Shown one piece after another: positions 11,829-23,639 of a DNA stretch of 64,000 bases. The position numbers and the translations under genes were made by a program. Within the stretch, counting starts at the first letter, position 1. Each line of letters opens with the position of its first letter. The notes below the pieces were generated by a model. That model worked only from the letters and a program-made list of their open reading frames with translations, did no database searches and was not told where the DNA came from. The stretch is from Capsicum annuum (taxonomy: Eukaryota; Streptophyta; Magnoliopsida; Solanales; Solanaceae): positions 356,516 through 420,515 of the forward strand of contig NW_025825212.1 of NCBI RefSeq assembly GCF_002878395.1, given 5' to 3'.

Positions 11829-13515
11829 ATGGATGATAACAACGATACTAGAAATGAGCATGGTGAGATGATCGTACAAATGGAATAAAGAATTCTTCAA
11901 CTACAAGGGGAATTGTCACAAGCCCGTAACTTGTCTAATTTAACCCTCGCTTTGTATGTTCCTCTCGAACCACAAGTTGAGGGTAACATGTTGTCAAATC
12001 TAATGCCACATTCACAAGACATCCCTTACCACCACTTCCTATTTCACAATCCCCAAACAATTCAAGCCACATATACACGATGCCTAAACATAACTCACAT
12101 CCACATTCTTGTCCACCGCAATGTCACACATATCCAGCTCCACTAAATTATCAAACAATATCATAGAACCATAATACACTGCTAACGTTTACCACAAATA
12201 TTCTGCATCCAAACAGCCATACTTTAGATCCAAGTTATGCCAAAACGACCCTATTTACCCACCATCAATATAAATCCCAACCTCTAACAAACGCCGCCCT
12301 TATGCAATGCGTGGTTGAAAGATTGGAACAACTTGAAGGTAATAAGGGGTTGAACGGGCTAAGTTACGAAGATTTGTGCATATACCCTGATGTTGAACTG
12401 CCAGAGGGGTACAAACCTCCTAGATTTGAATTGTACAATGGGACTGGAGATTCGAAAGTCCACTTGAAATTATATTGTGACAAGTTGGTAGGAGTCGGTA
12501 AAAACGAATAGATTCTTATGAAGTTATTCATGAGTAGCCTCACTGGAGATGCCTTATCATGGTATGTCACACAAAATGCAACAAAATGGTCAAAAAGGAC
12601 CGATATGGCCTCTGATTTCATAGAAAGATTTGGGTTCAATATTGAGAATACGCATAATTGGTTCTATATTTAGAATTTAAAGAAGAAACCTACAGAATCA
12701 TTTTGAGAATATGGAATGAGATGGATATGTGAAGCTTTTAAGGTGCGTCCTCCTTTAGCGGAAGGTCAAATGAAAGAATTTTTCATACGTGCCCAAGAGC
12801 CATAATATTATGAAAGAATGATTCTTCTAGAGGATCGAAAGCTTGTTGACATTATCAAATTGGGCGAGAGAATTAAAGAAGGCATTAAAAACGGCATGAG
12901 AACAATTTTGGAGGCACTGCAAGCGATAAAGACTTCACAGGCTGATGAGAACAACATAAAGAAAGTAAATCTTGTCTCGACTATGCAAGATCCTAAAACC
13001 CTTCCAATTTACCAAACATCACTTCCTTCACTTCAATACCAAACACCCTTATATCAAGCACCTTTATATTCATTTCCTACAAGTTCATACAATTACCCCA
13101 TGTTATCTTATTATAATCCTACTAATTCTCTTCCACAACCTACGCACTTTCAAATTCCTGCAAATACCTCCCAACAATCGTTAGCTTATCAAAATCCACC
13201 AAAAACTCTACAACCCAATCAATTCATCGAATCTAGAACCAAGCATCAGAAAAATCAGTCAAGATAGTACACTTCTTTGGCCGAGCCTGTAGACCATCTT
13301 TATGAGAGATTAAAGGTTGATGGCTATATTACTCCAATTCCTGCAATTGTAATGAATACATGTGCGAAATGGATTGATCATTCCAAAGTTTATGCTTATC
13401 ATTCAGGGTGACAGGCCACATCATAGAGGAATGTCATTTTTTAAAAGACAAAATTCAAGCACTAATTGATATGAAGGTGATAAGTGTGACGGGGCCATAT
13501 CTTGATGTTGATTAA
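11829..13515 (+). pseudogene. Ogre/Tat gag module 2 (inner element)
   Basis: A more complete Tat-type gag. An N-terminal part starts at 11829 (MDDNNDTRNEHGEM) and includes LQGELSQARNLSNLTL. After a frame change, frame 2 runs from 12302 to 13267 with the core: LCIYPDVELPEGYKPPRFEL, LFMSSLTGDALSWYV, MASDFIERFGFNIE, NLKKKPTESF, VRPPLAEGQMKEFFIRAQEP and LGERIKEGIKNGM. That 966 bp frame contains only four stops (12509, 12671, 12704, 12803), each at a codon where one C-to-T change from Gln or Arg explains it, and no frameshift. The tail after 13280 has YERLKVDGYITPIPA and a knuckle-like YHSG...TGHIIEECHFLKDKIQ across one more frame change. No pol follows. Confidence 0.72.
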
Positions 13516-13633
13516 GCATTGACATCTATCTAACAGTAAGGAAAAGATATCAAGTCATTTCCTCCTTCCAGGCTCTCAAGCACTTGAGTTACTATAACCT
13601 TTACATATTCTTGGAACAATACGAATTTCTCTT

Positions 13634-13695
13634 ATGTAATTTGAACTATGTTCGACCTAATTCCCGTTTAAGAGGGATACGTAGGCGCTCCTGTG
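13634..13695 (+). repeat. ACGTAGGCG motif, copy 3
   Basis: GTAATTTGAACTATGTTCGA, CCTAATTCCCG and GGATACGTAGGCGCTC. It follows gag module 2 by about 120 bp, the same arrangement as after module 1 and after the outer module 1 (23092). Confidence 0.6.
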
Positions 13696-13752
13696 GAGTT
13701 TAGTCTTATCATAATGAAATTTTCATATTCTCCTGAAGTATGTAAATGGGGA

Positions 13753-13940
13753 AGAATTTTTTAAAGAAATTCAAAAATTCTACGATTCTACAAGTTTAAG
13801 ACGGACCAGACATGTAACTGGGCCAGAATTTTTGAGAGAGTCTCAAAAATTCTATCAATAAGCATTTCAACAAATTCAAGGCTAGAAAGATTGAGGCTAT
13901 GAATTGGGAAAGAAATTTTTAAGGAATCCTCAAAAATTTC
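13753..13940. repeat. Hairpin ladder, three ~29 bp palindromes
   Basis: Three short palindromes at 13753-13781, 13825-13853 and 13912-13940. The middle one has perfect 13 bp arms (AGAATTTTTGAGA / TCTCAAAAATTCT) around a 3-base loop. Spacing is about 72 and 87 bp. An equivalent ladder lies in the outer element at 24768-24981. Confidence 0.7.
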
Positions 13941-14114
13941 ATCAAGGATTATACTCAAGAAATTGATATAAATACAATGGATTCGAGACTGAAAAAAGGA
14001 GCCGGCGGAGACACGAATCAACCTTCCCCCTTTTTAAAACTAACAATTTCTTTTGAATACAGGAATAGAATGACGAGTACAAATCTTGAGTGTGCTATAC
14101 ACCATCAGAAAAAA

Positions 14115-15210
14115 TAAGGTTAAGTATTGTCATCCTATATTCTGAGCGGGTCAAGCACTACCCTCTCTCATAAACTTTTTCAAAACTAACCATTGTTTTG
14201 AAAATTCAATCAAGTTAAGCACTAATCTACCAAAAACTCTCCAAGGCTAAGCATTGTCCTTGAAAAGTTAAGTGTATTAAGCACTACCCTCTTTCAAGAA
14301 ACTAAGTAAGGCTAAGCATTGTCCTTCAAAGTTAGTTGGGTTAAGTACTACCCACTCTCAAGAAATCATCCAAAATAGGCCTTGTTTTGGAAACTTAATG
14401 GAGTCAAGAACTACTCTACCAAAAACTCTCTAAGGCTAAGCATTGTCCTTGGAAAGTTAAGTGGGTCAAGCACTACCCTCTTTCGAGAAGTTGACTGAGG
14501 CTAAGCACTGTCCTTGGAAAGTTAACTGGGTTAAGCACTACCCTCTTTCAAGAAGCTGACTAAGGCTAAGCATTGTTCTTGAAAGTTAGTTAGGTTAAGC
14601 ACTACCCTCTCTCGATAAATCATCCCAACTAAGCATTGTTTCAGAAACTCAGTAGAGTTAAGAACTACTCTATCACAACTCTCTAAGGCTAAGCATTGTC
14701 CTTAGAAAGTTAAGTGGGTTAAGCACTACCCTCTTTTGAGAAGCTGACTGAAGCTAAACACAGTTCTTGAAAGTTAGTTGGGTTAAGCACTACCCTCTCT
14801 AGAGAAATTATCCGAACAAAGCATTGTTTTGAAAACTAGATGGAGTTAAGCACTACTCTATCAAAAACTCTCTGAGGCTAAGCATTGTCAAGTTAAGAGG
14901 GTCAACCACTACTCTCTTTTGAGAAGTTGACTGAGGCTAAACATAGTCCTTGAAAGTTAGTTGGGTTAAACACTATCCTCTCTCGAGAAATTATTCGAAC
15001 AAAGCATTATTTTGAAAACTCGATGGAGTTAAGCACTACTCTATCAAAAACTCTCTAAGGATAAGCATTGTTCTTGGAAATTTAAGTGGGTTAAGCACTA
15101 CCCTCTTTCGAGAAGCTGGCTAAGGCTAAGCACTATCCTTGAAAGTTAGTTGGGTTAAACACTAACCTCTCTCGGGAAATTATTTGAAGCTAAGCATTTC
15201 CCTCTGGAAG
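14115..15210 (+). repeat. Higher-order tandem array, ~62 bp subunits, ~186 bp trimer
   Basis: About 17 related subunits of 58-66 bp with core GGCTAAGCATTGTCC...TTAAGCACTACCCTC. Three subunit types alternate: two with GGTTAAGCACTACCCTC and one with GGAGTTAAGCACTACTC. The third type recurs at about 14397, 14650, 14838 and 15021 (spacings 253, 188, 183), giving a ~186 bp higher-order trimer with one extra monomer early on. The outer element has nothing comparable at the matching place, so the array arose or expanded in this lineage. Tandem arrays in the 3' untranslated region are a known property of Tat/Ogre elements. Confidence 0.85.
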
Positions 15211-15520
15211 TCGATGAGGTTACTTAAAGATGAATATTATTTTCTAATTCTGAACATGCTATACACAACAGCCTCGGCGTTATTAAATGCTACTACTTTA
15301 CTGGACATTGTGTGGATTAAGCACCACCTCTTCAAATCTATATGAACAAAGCATTGCTCTCTCATGACAGATACATTTTCTTATCACTTCTTATCCTCTT
15401 GTTATGGTTATTTTTACTATTTTTCTTAAATTTTCTATACATACAGATATATCTGTGCTAACTATTTTATCTAGTTGAGCTAAAAATGGAAGGACTAATA
15501 GGTATAAATTACCCCATCAT

Positions 15521-15765
15521 GAGCAGCCAAGTAGCTGATCACACGATTTCACGATGAATGGAGCAGTCCAAAAGCTGATCCCACAATAAGAAGCCAAGTA
15601 GTTGATCACACGATTTCACGATGCATCGAGAAAACCCAAGTGTTGATCCCACAATGAGAAGCAAAGGAGCTAATCACACGATTTCATGATGCATGGAGCA
15701 GTCCAAAAGATGATCCCACAATAAAAAAGCCAAACAGTCAATCACACGATTCCACGATACAACAG
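15521..15765 (+). repeat. ~70 bp tandem repeat, inner element
   Basis: About 3.5 units, each of two half-units: AGAAGCCAAGTAGCTGATCA...CACGATTTCACGATGCATGG, then AGCAGTCCAAAAGCTGATCC...CACAATG. The same repeat with more units lies at 25345-25800 in the outer element. Confidence 0.8.
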
Positions 15766-16190
15766 ACGTAGGTAACAGAGAAGGAATAACAAACAGAGAC
15801 AATTTTTATTTCTATTCTCAGAGCATTACCACAGATATTCATCCTAAAACTCACTTACCTCAATATTTTAAACTTCTCCATACATCATTGTTTCATTCTA
15901 TTTCAAATTCTATTCATTACCGTCTCATTGACCCGTGATACCATTATTGACACCCCTATCCTTAATCATTTGCACTCTTTAGGAATATTATTCATTCCTA
16001 AATATAGAAATACACACAGCCTAATTCTCGTAAAAAACAGAGATACTTAGGCGAATTAAAATAGAAGTTTTGGCCACACTAGTTTTTTAGCACCTCTTGT
16101 TGCTTTAATTTCAATGATCTTTTCTCAGTCAGACAAAATTGACTTCTACGTCAACTTTCGTTGCTTGACAATTCTTTTATCATTCTCAAG
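15766..16190 (+). other. 3' untranslated end of inner element
   Basis: Non-coding, collinear with 25960-26400. Contains a motif copy near 16011-16065 (CAGCCTAATTCTCGT ... GAGATACTTAGGCG) followed by a conserved segment, TTGACAATTCTTTTATCATT near 16167, just before the purine tract. Confidence 0.55.
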
Positions 16191-16205
16191 CAATGAAGGA
16201 GAAGC
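16191..16205 (+). promoter_or_regulatory. Polypurine tract, inner element
   Basis: AATGAAGGAGAAGC directly abuts the 3' LTR start TGTTGACACCC at 16206. Corresponds to AACGAAGAGGCAGC before 26408. Expected plus-strand primer for reverse transcription. Confidence 0.65.
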
Positions 16206-16568
16206 TGTTGACACCCAATTTTGACCTCCCGATATCAGTTTTAGGCTGCTATTTTTACCAAATTATTTAATTTTAATTATCAATATTTTTAGAAATCATT
16301 TTTTATATTAAATACGTACTGATGTATGCATTCATAACTAAGAAAAATGCATAAATTATTTTATTATCTTTTAGTGTCATTTTATAATTTTTAAATACGA
16401 TATTTTATGTAATTTTATTAAATTATTTTTTCACATAATTTTGCACACTTACATATTTTTTTTAAATACATTGTCTAGTTTTTCATTATTTAATACTTCT
16501 TATTTATATTAGTATTTTTATTTATTATTAGTAACATCGTTATTATATATGTTCTTATTTATTATTTA

Positions 16569-16607
<39 letters not shown>

Positions 16608-19600
16608 TATTATCTCTACTTTAATTTAAATAACAGCCTATTTTTTAAATCAATTTGTCTAATTTATTTATCTTATAGCTTAATTTTTACCTTATCTATT
16701 ATAAATCTAGTCAATTTACATTTTATTCATGTCAATTTTAGCAATATGTACGTCAATTTTAGCCTAATCAATTATGATCCTAGTCAGATTTTTAATTTCT
16801 CATAATCTTAAATGTCAGCCGTTGATCAAGATTGCTCTAACGATTAAGATTAAATCCCATTTATCTTTCTTTTATACAACCAAAACCAAACCTAACCCTA
16901 ATTTTTCATTCCCATCAGCCTCTACTTCCCTCTCTCATCCACCTCTCTCTCCCTCTCTCCACAAACCTCTCTCTCTTCTCTCTCTAGAAAAATCAGCCCC
17001 AACGCCGTTGAACAACAACCAGCAACCAGCACGCTCTAGCGCCATCCCTCCTTTCACCATTAACACCACCAAGAGACACTGCTGCCTCAACCACCGGAGA
17101 AAGTTTTATCTCCGACAAAATAGCAACGACCAGCGATGACAGCTCCCTCCCTCGTATTTCGTTGTCCTCCAGCGACGCTCAAACATCACCATGAGACCCT
17201 CCTTCTCTCCAACCTCCTCCGTAAAACAACAATCGCCGCCCTAGGTTATCTCCATCATCTACCCGTCACCAACCTTCTCTGCACCGCTGACCCATTTTCA
17301 AAAAAAAATGGGCTCTCAATAACCCATCCTCAAGTTGGTTTACATGTTGAAGTTGTATTTCTGATTAATCCTATCCTTTTCTTTTTTTTTCTTTAACAAA
17401 GTTTAAGGTTTAAAACTGACGGAGTCCGATTGATGTTTTGGTGCGATTCTTTATAAGTCGTTATTGACTACTTGTTTAGATTGTCATGTGTGATAAACCC
17501 CAATTTCTATCAATTGTGGCATTAGAAACAATTTAGCATATACTTATGTCTTGCTACTTCATCATAATTCCTACATAGTGAGATGGTCTGTTGACGTGTT
17601 GATGTGAATTGGGTTATTGTTGAAGGGATAATTACATGACTGATTTTTATGTTGCCTTACACTGACACATTATTATTTTCTCTCATATTTGGTTGATGAG
17701 ATTTCATGCCATAAATAGATGTTTCACTAATTGAAGATTCTCTTATTTTGTATGATGTTAATTGATTCAATTTTCTTGATAAAATTGAGACAACTTTTTC
17801 TTCCTTTACAGTCATTTTTATTAAATATTACTTGAATATCTATAACTTGTATGTGAATGAGAATATGTTTATCGATTGGTTTGTTGTATTTATTTATTTT
17901 TAACAAAATAATGGCATCATGGTTACATATTTATGGCAGAAATTTTCTGTGTGAGCTTTTTGATTTTTCTTTACATATACTTGACAGATTGTGTGTATAC
18001 ATTTATGGTAACTTAACATATTTTGTTCCTCTTGGGGATTCAATTCACGGATTTGAATTTTTCTTGAATATTCTTTTACCTCTTTTACTTTTTCCTTTGA
18101 TTGATTGGATCACTTATTTAAAGAAAAAAGTTTTCTTAACCAACCAATTAGCATATTTCTCGCCCACTCAATTGATTAACTTACAGAAAAATTTTATAGA
18201 ATATTTTATTTTCCTTTCATACCGACACTGTTGATTTATTACCAATTCCTTACCTTTTACTTCTCTACTCTCCCACTATATAAACAACTCTTCCTTTTCA
18301 TTAACGGACAAGTTCCACAATCATTACTCTCCTAACAAAAATCATTGGTTATTTTAATACAAAAGAAATTAGATATTCTTCTTTGGTTTTCTGGGAGGCT
18401 TAGTGGGGTTCCCGCATAGTATTATCACAAATGTTCATCTTTATTATTTCTATTATTTCTTATTGTTGCTCACTTGTAAGTACCTAAAATGATGCAATTT
18501 AATTATCTATTTACTCATTGGATGCTTTAACGTGTTTGAAATTATTTTCACAAGAACTCTTCTGTGGTACTTATCATGTAATTGTTTGATCATTTGTGTA
18601 TAAAATTAATCCATGGTATCTTTGTTTGCCTCTGTATTTGCCATGTTGTTGCTTTACGTTTGACAAGTCATGATTATTAAAGGTTCGTCAGAACTTGGAA
18701 GGGGCCGTTTACTTCAACTTCATCTCTTTCCTAGCTTCATAGTTTCTTATTTGTTCAATTATATTGTATAAACATTGTTCTTATTGTATGCATAATATTT
18801 GGGGACTTCTTCAGGGGGTGGGGATGTACGTGCTCTATGAATAGTGTAGATAGGGACAAAATTAGGTTTTACGTGTGTTACATGCTACATGAATCATATA
18901 GAAGACTATTTAACTAATTTATTTTAAATATTGCTTAAGATTCTCTTAATACTCGACACATTAAAATAAAATATAAGCATTCTACACTTTAGACGTATTC
19001 ACATTGATGTTCGGGCATGGCCATATTTTTGTACGTTAGCCTACATTAAATTTCTGCATGTTAAAAACTATAACTTACTAAGCAACATCACATGTTTGGT
19101 ATGTGGGCATAATTTTGGTATATTAAAACGAATTTGAGCATGTCATGTCTTCTAGCAAGTCTAACATTAAAATAATCTGGTCAACATATTTTTAACATGT
19201 TAATAAACTTTTATTATGTTAAAGAATTTATTTAAACATGTTTTAGCACATTCACATTAACGTCCTACATGTCCCCATTTGTTTATTCACTTTCTACATT
19301 AAAAAATACAATTTTGGTATAATAAATCAATCTCAACATGTTAATGGAATTTTCAGCACCATAAATTGATTTTTGGTATGTTAGACTTAATTCTCATTAA
19401 AACATACTCTCTGCACATTTTAGATATTTCCTGGACATTCATAACATCTTTCCTACACATTTTAATATATTTCTTGCATATTATAAAATTTTCTGCATAT
19501 TAAACCTGTTACTGCATATTTGAAATAATTTCATCACTACCAAAACCTGTTTTTGCATCTTTACATAATTTCAGCATTGCTAGAACCTATTTCTGCACAA

Positions 19601-20822
19601 TTTCTGCGTATTAAAACTATTTTCAGCATGTTAGTATTGAAACTTAGATATGTTTACATTAATTCCTGCACTATTAAAATATCTTAGCATGTTAAACACT
19701 AGGCATGTTAATGCATTTCAATAGTTTTGTTTCTTAGTTTATGACATTTGGTCCACATTTACTACACTTTAGACACCCTTTTCCCACAATTTGACGATGT
19801 ACTGTTTCACACATGAATCACAGTTGTCTTTTTCACACTATCAATTGTTTAACACTTAGATTTCATGTCTATAGTTTAATAATGTCAAAATAAGCTAATT
19901 ATTTGTCTATGAATGTTAATCACATTAACGAACGTTAATTAACCAAGAGGCTAACTTGGAATAATTATGTGCTACTTGCGGTCCAACGTGTTACGCGCTT
20001 AGAGTCCTAGGCAGCGTAGTTTTCTTTTTGTCTAAAACACAAATTCAAAAATAGTAAAGTCCAATGCCTCTTGAACGATAGGTGGGACGTTAAGTATTAC
20101 TAAAAACGTTAGTTTTATCCTTGTCATAGAATTTCCTTAGACTTGACATCCAGCCTAGATAGGTTGGGACAGGTAGTCATTCGGAAATGATTATCCCAAT
20201 AAAATATTAACGGTGAGGCTAATGACATTATTACTTGTCTAAGAGTTCGGCCCTTTGGTCGGATGATGATTAACAAGTTGGGTTTCTAATCCGAATAAAA
20301 CCAAAATATTTCTTTGTTTGACTTGGACGATTTCTTTTTGACTTTTTATTTACTTTTCATGTTTATTTGGGGTAGTTAGTTTATCACATAAGCAATCCTT
20401 GTTATAATTGTTTTCCTTCTTTCTTCTTGCTTATCTTAATATATGTTTTATCACTTAGATAATTAATAATTAGAAATTTCTCATTAATTATTTCATCACC
20501 TAGTCAAACATCAAATTAATAATAAAAAAAGAGACCTCATTTGATCACATAGAATCCCCACGTAAAGTATGAATTCAGTCGAGAACCACCTTTGTCGACC
20601 TCGAAAGGTGCCTGACACCTTCCTTTCGAGGTAATTTGAACCGTTACCCGAACTCTGGTAAACTAAGACAAAACAACAAAAATAGGTTCGTCGTTGCCTC
20701 GACCGGTGCCCTAACGCACCTTAATTCGCTAGGTGGTGACTCTTCACACCCCACCTTCAAACATTCCAAAAAGAGTTTGTCACGTCGAATCCCGCTTTCT
20801 GTGAGGAAAATGAGGTGCGATA
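16206..20822 (+). repeat. 3' LTR of inner Ogre-type element
   Basis: 4617 bp, from TGTTGACACCC to GTGCGATA (normal end GCGACA, one C-to-T). Collinear over its whole length with 3527-8216, with scattered substitutions and small indels, for example loss of the 22 bp duplication near 6731-6770. Contains the (TTA)n zone 16500-16610, the C/T-rich stretch 16900-17280, the TATA box at 18276 and the AGCATGTTAA-rich zone 18940-19705. Confidence 0.88.
18276..18284 (+). promoter_or_regulatory. TATA box of Ogre LTR (3' LTR, inner)
   Basis: CTATATAAA in CTCCCACTATATAAACAAC, in register with 5615 and 28446. Confidence 0.6.
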
Positions 20823-20827
20823 ATTAC
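20823..20827. repeat. Right target-site duplication of inner Ogre element
   Basis: ATTAC follows the LTR end and pairs with GTTAC at 3522-3526. The leader of the outer element resumes at 20828 (TGCTTTATATAACTGG), matching 8585 onward. Confidence 0.75.
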
Positions 20828-21710
20828 TGCTTTATATAACTGGCATTCTGCTCATACTTTTCTCTACTTGAAACCTCATTTATTTTCTTTTTACGAACGG
20901 TTACGTGGTTACACGGACATTTTTTCCAAAAACAACCTTTGGGAAATGCTTTGTGGATCGATCGATCAGCGGTACATCGACAGTCACAAGCTTTCCTACT
21001 TTTTAGTTGTCAACTTGAGGGAACCATGTCACAAACCCACTCTTGTACTTTATATCTTTGTTACACATTTCTTTTATTAAGGAATATACATCCCATTCAA
21101 CGTAGGATGCCTTGGCACCCTTGAAGCGTTGAATGTTAGTCTCATTCAAAGCCCAAAGAGGTTCATGACCTCAAAAGGACTCATAATTACTTGCTATGTG
21201 TTGCATTTCTATGTATGTATTGACATGTGCCTATCTTGTTGTTTCCACTCTTGCCCCAGTCACTCTTTATATTTAGTGTTCCTCACTTTAGAGCTTATAA
21301 CCTTAAAATTCTTGTCATGCTAGGTCCCTACCATACACTCTTAGGGTCTATGAAAAACTTCCTTCAATTATCCTCTAGGCTCATCCGTTAGCATATCAAT
21401 CATCTCTAGGCTAAACTTTTTCTTTAGTCTCATCCATAATCTTATAGTGCAACTTATCATTTTAGGATATTCTCCTCTTACTACTTTCAATGCTTACATA
21501 CAATGTCCCACGTGATCCTTTTGATACTATTATACTCATTATGTACTCTAGCTTTCGCAGCCTCTAAGTTACATAGGGCTCTCATAACGTCTATTTACTC
21601 CAAATGAGCATAACTCATGAGTATAATATTTATCCTAGACTCCCGAGCATGCTCTTTGTTCCTAATTATAAATCCTTTCTTCTAAGGTTAACTTAAGTTG
21701 AACATTAGAA
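20828..21710 (+). other. Leader of outer element, right part
   Basis: Continuation of 3269-3526, collinear with 8585-9493. Landmarks: AACCTTTGGGAAATGCTTTG near 20934 and TTAGTCTCATTCAAAG near 21135. No gene; ORFs at 20868-21124 are short and overlap in different frames. Confidence 0.6.
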
Positions 21711-22954
21711 ATGGCCAGTCAAGCAAGGCTTATCAATGTTGCCACCAGCTAAGCTGAGCACGAAAGTTTGGGTTTGCGTCAAAATAGAGCTATTTTGAGC
21801 ATCAAAAGGTTAGGAAGAAGAATAGAGAAATTTAGAGGGATAATGATTGATATTTGAGATTCGATTGAGATACCACCAGAGTCGCAATCTGAAGCAGAAT
21901 TCAACCCTCTAATTCATACCACAGAGTCTCCTATATTGACAACTTCGCCTATGCTTAATTGTGATACACATATGTCCCCAAGTCAGTTTTCACTTGCATT
22001 GCTAAAATCACTTATTGAGTTGACAAATACAAGTAAGGACAAAGAGAAAGAAGGACAAGTTCCTAACCATGAGGCAGGATCATCTCAACAACCCTAAATG
22101 AATGAGTCATCCAAATTAAGGAAAGAAGACAAGGATAGAATCGAGGGCCTGAACTTTCCATTATATGATGGGTTGGGAAACCCTCATTCCCATTTGAAGG
22201 AGTACCTTGACAAGCTATTGGTTATAGGAAAAAGTGATAGCCTAAAGACGAAACTCTTTGTTAGTTCACTTAAGGGTCCAGCATTGATGTGGTACGCCAA
22301 AAATGACACTAGCAAATAGGTATTTTGGAATAATTTGGCGAGTGACTTTATTAGGAGATTTGATAATAAGCTTAAGAGGAAGCTCGTAGTCGAGACTGAT
22401 TTGGTGGAGTCACAGTTTGGCGATAAGAGAAAGACAATCATCGACAAGACATCCAAACCACCGAAGGCTAGAGTAAGCATACCCCATCCCCAACCGATAT
22501 GGTACCCAGCTCAAAAAATCATTCTAGTATTCAATTATGTCCAAGCCTATTATCCCCAATCCTTCACAAGACTTCCCCCTCAAATTGTTTGCTACCCACA
22601 TTTATTTATTGCTCCAACATCAAACTATATTCCAATTTTTTATCAAAATCCTCCAACAAATCAGCGATCCACCCGATCCACCAGACCTTAATGTAACATT
22701 CAAAAAAATCCACCAAGATAATACACCTCTTTGGTTAAGCCCATAAATTAAGGATGGTTGGCTTTATCAATCCTATTCCCACAATCTTTATGAACACATG
22801 TGCACCATGGCTTAATTGTTCTAAAAGTTGTACTTATTATTCAGGGATGAAAGGGCACACCACAGAAGAGTGTCGAACATTAAAAGAAAAAATTCAAGCA
22901 CTGATTGACGACAAATTGATAAGTGTGATGAAGCCGAATTGTGATGATGAATGA
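21711..22954 (+). pseudogene. Ogre-type gag-like module 1 (outer element)
   Basis: Counterpart of 9494-10754 with more damage. It starts MASQARLIN at 21711. An early stop replaces a Lys codon (MASQ...S*AEHESLG), and others follow near 21855 and 22095. The core is readable at 22098-22319 (LNFPLYDGLGNPHSHLKEYL, FVSSLKGPALMWYAKND) and 22335-22400 (MASDFIRRFDNKLKRKLVVE). The Pro/Tyr-rich linker (YVQAYYPQSFTRLPPQ) runs to 22691. The tail at 22754-22954 has a better preserved knuckle-like part, CTYYSGMKGHTTEECRTLK, then EKIQALIDDK. Same missing second half of the gag core as the inner copy, so that loss predates the split of the two elements. Confidence 0.65.
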
Positions 22955-23091
22955 TTTACTAGTCTTGACTTTCAAATGTTCTACATTGGTGTAGAGGATA
23001 TTATGTTGATTCTCCGCTCTAGACTTTCAACATTTGAAATTCCTTCAAGTTTTACATTCTGCAGTTTCCTTTTTTTAAGTCTTCCTTGCTT

Positions 23092-23150
23092 ATGTAATTT
23101 GAACTACGATCAACCTGATTTTCTTGTGGATACGTAGGCGCTCATTTGAT
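23092..23150 (+). repeat. ACGTAGGCG motif, copy 5
   Basis: GTAATTTGAACTACGATCAA, CCTGATTTTCTTG and GGATACGTAGGCGCTC, about 140 bp after gag module 1 of the outer element. Confidence 0.6.
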
Positions 23151-23639
23151 GAGTTCCGTATCTCCATAATAAAACTTTCTTTTTCCCTGCTTTATCATTT
23201 TTCTGTATAGAGTTGGGTGAATTAACAATATGATGTGAATTAACAAATCTGATTTCCAACAAAAGTCAACCTTGTTCATTTTCTATATCTCTTACCTTCT
23301 TTACAATCACAATTGCAAAATCTATATCATATCCTATCACTTTACTATTTCATGCGTCAGGCGCTTAAATCTTTACGCCTATATCACTTATTAAATCTTA
23401 GACTTCTTCCTTGAATACCTTTTATTTTATATTTATTATCTTTCAAACTTATGTGTTATATAGTAATTTTGTGTGCCTTACATATCTTATTTTAAGGTTG
23501 TCTAGCATTTGAACATCGAACTCAAGTAACAATCTGCAACATGAAAAATATGTTCAATATCTGAAAAGTTTTCAGTCCTCCTTCTCATCGCCCAAGGAAA
23601 AAACACTATAAGTCCTTATCCTTACCTTACCCACACCCC
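23151..23639 (+). other. Spacer between gag modules, outer element
   Basis: Non-coding and collinear with 10941-11370 (TTTCTTTTTCCCTGCTTTATC, GGTTGTCTAGCATTTGAACATC). Nothing else seen. Confidence 0.5.

Larger units (their letters stand above)
3527..20822 (+). mobile_element. Inner Ogre/Tat-type retrotransposon, 17.3 kb, non-autonomous
   Basis: Complete element: 5' LTR 3527-8216, primer site 8220-8237, leader, gag-like module 1 (9494-10754), module 2 (11829-13515), 3' untranslated region with hairpins and two tandem arrays (13750-15770), purine tract 16191-16205, 3' LTR 16206-20822. Its two LTRs resemble each other more than either resembles the outer LTRs. No protease, RT, RNase H or integrase motif is visible in about 8 kb of internal sequence, so it must have used enzymes from a relative. 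It sits in the leader of an element of the same family. Confidence 0.82.
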
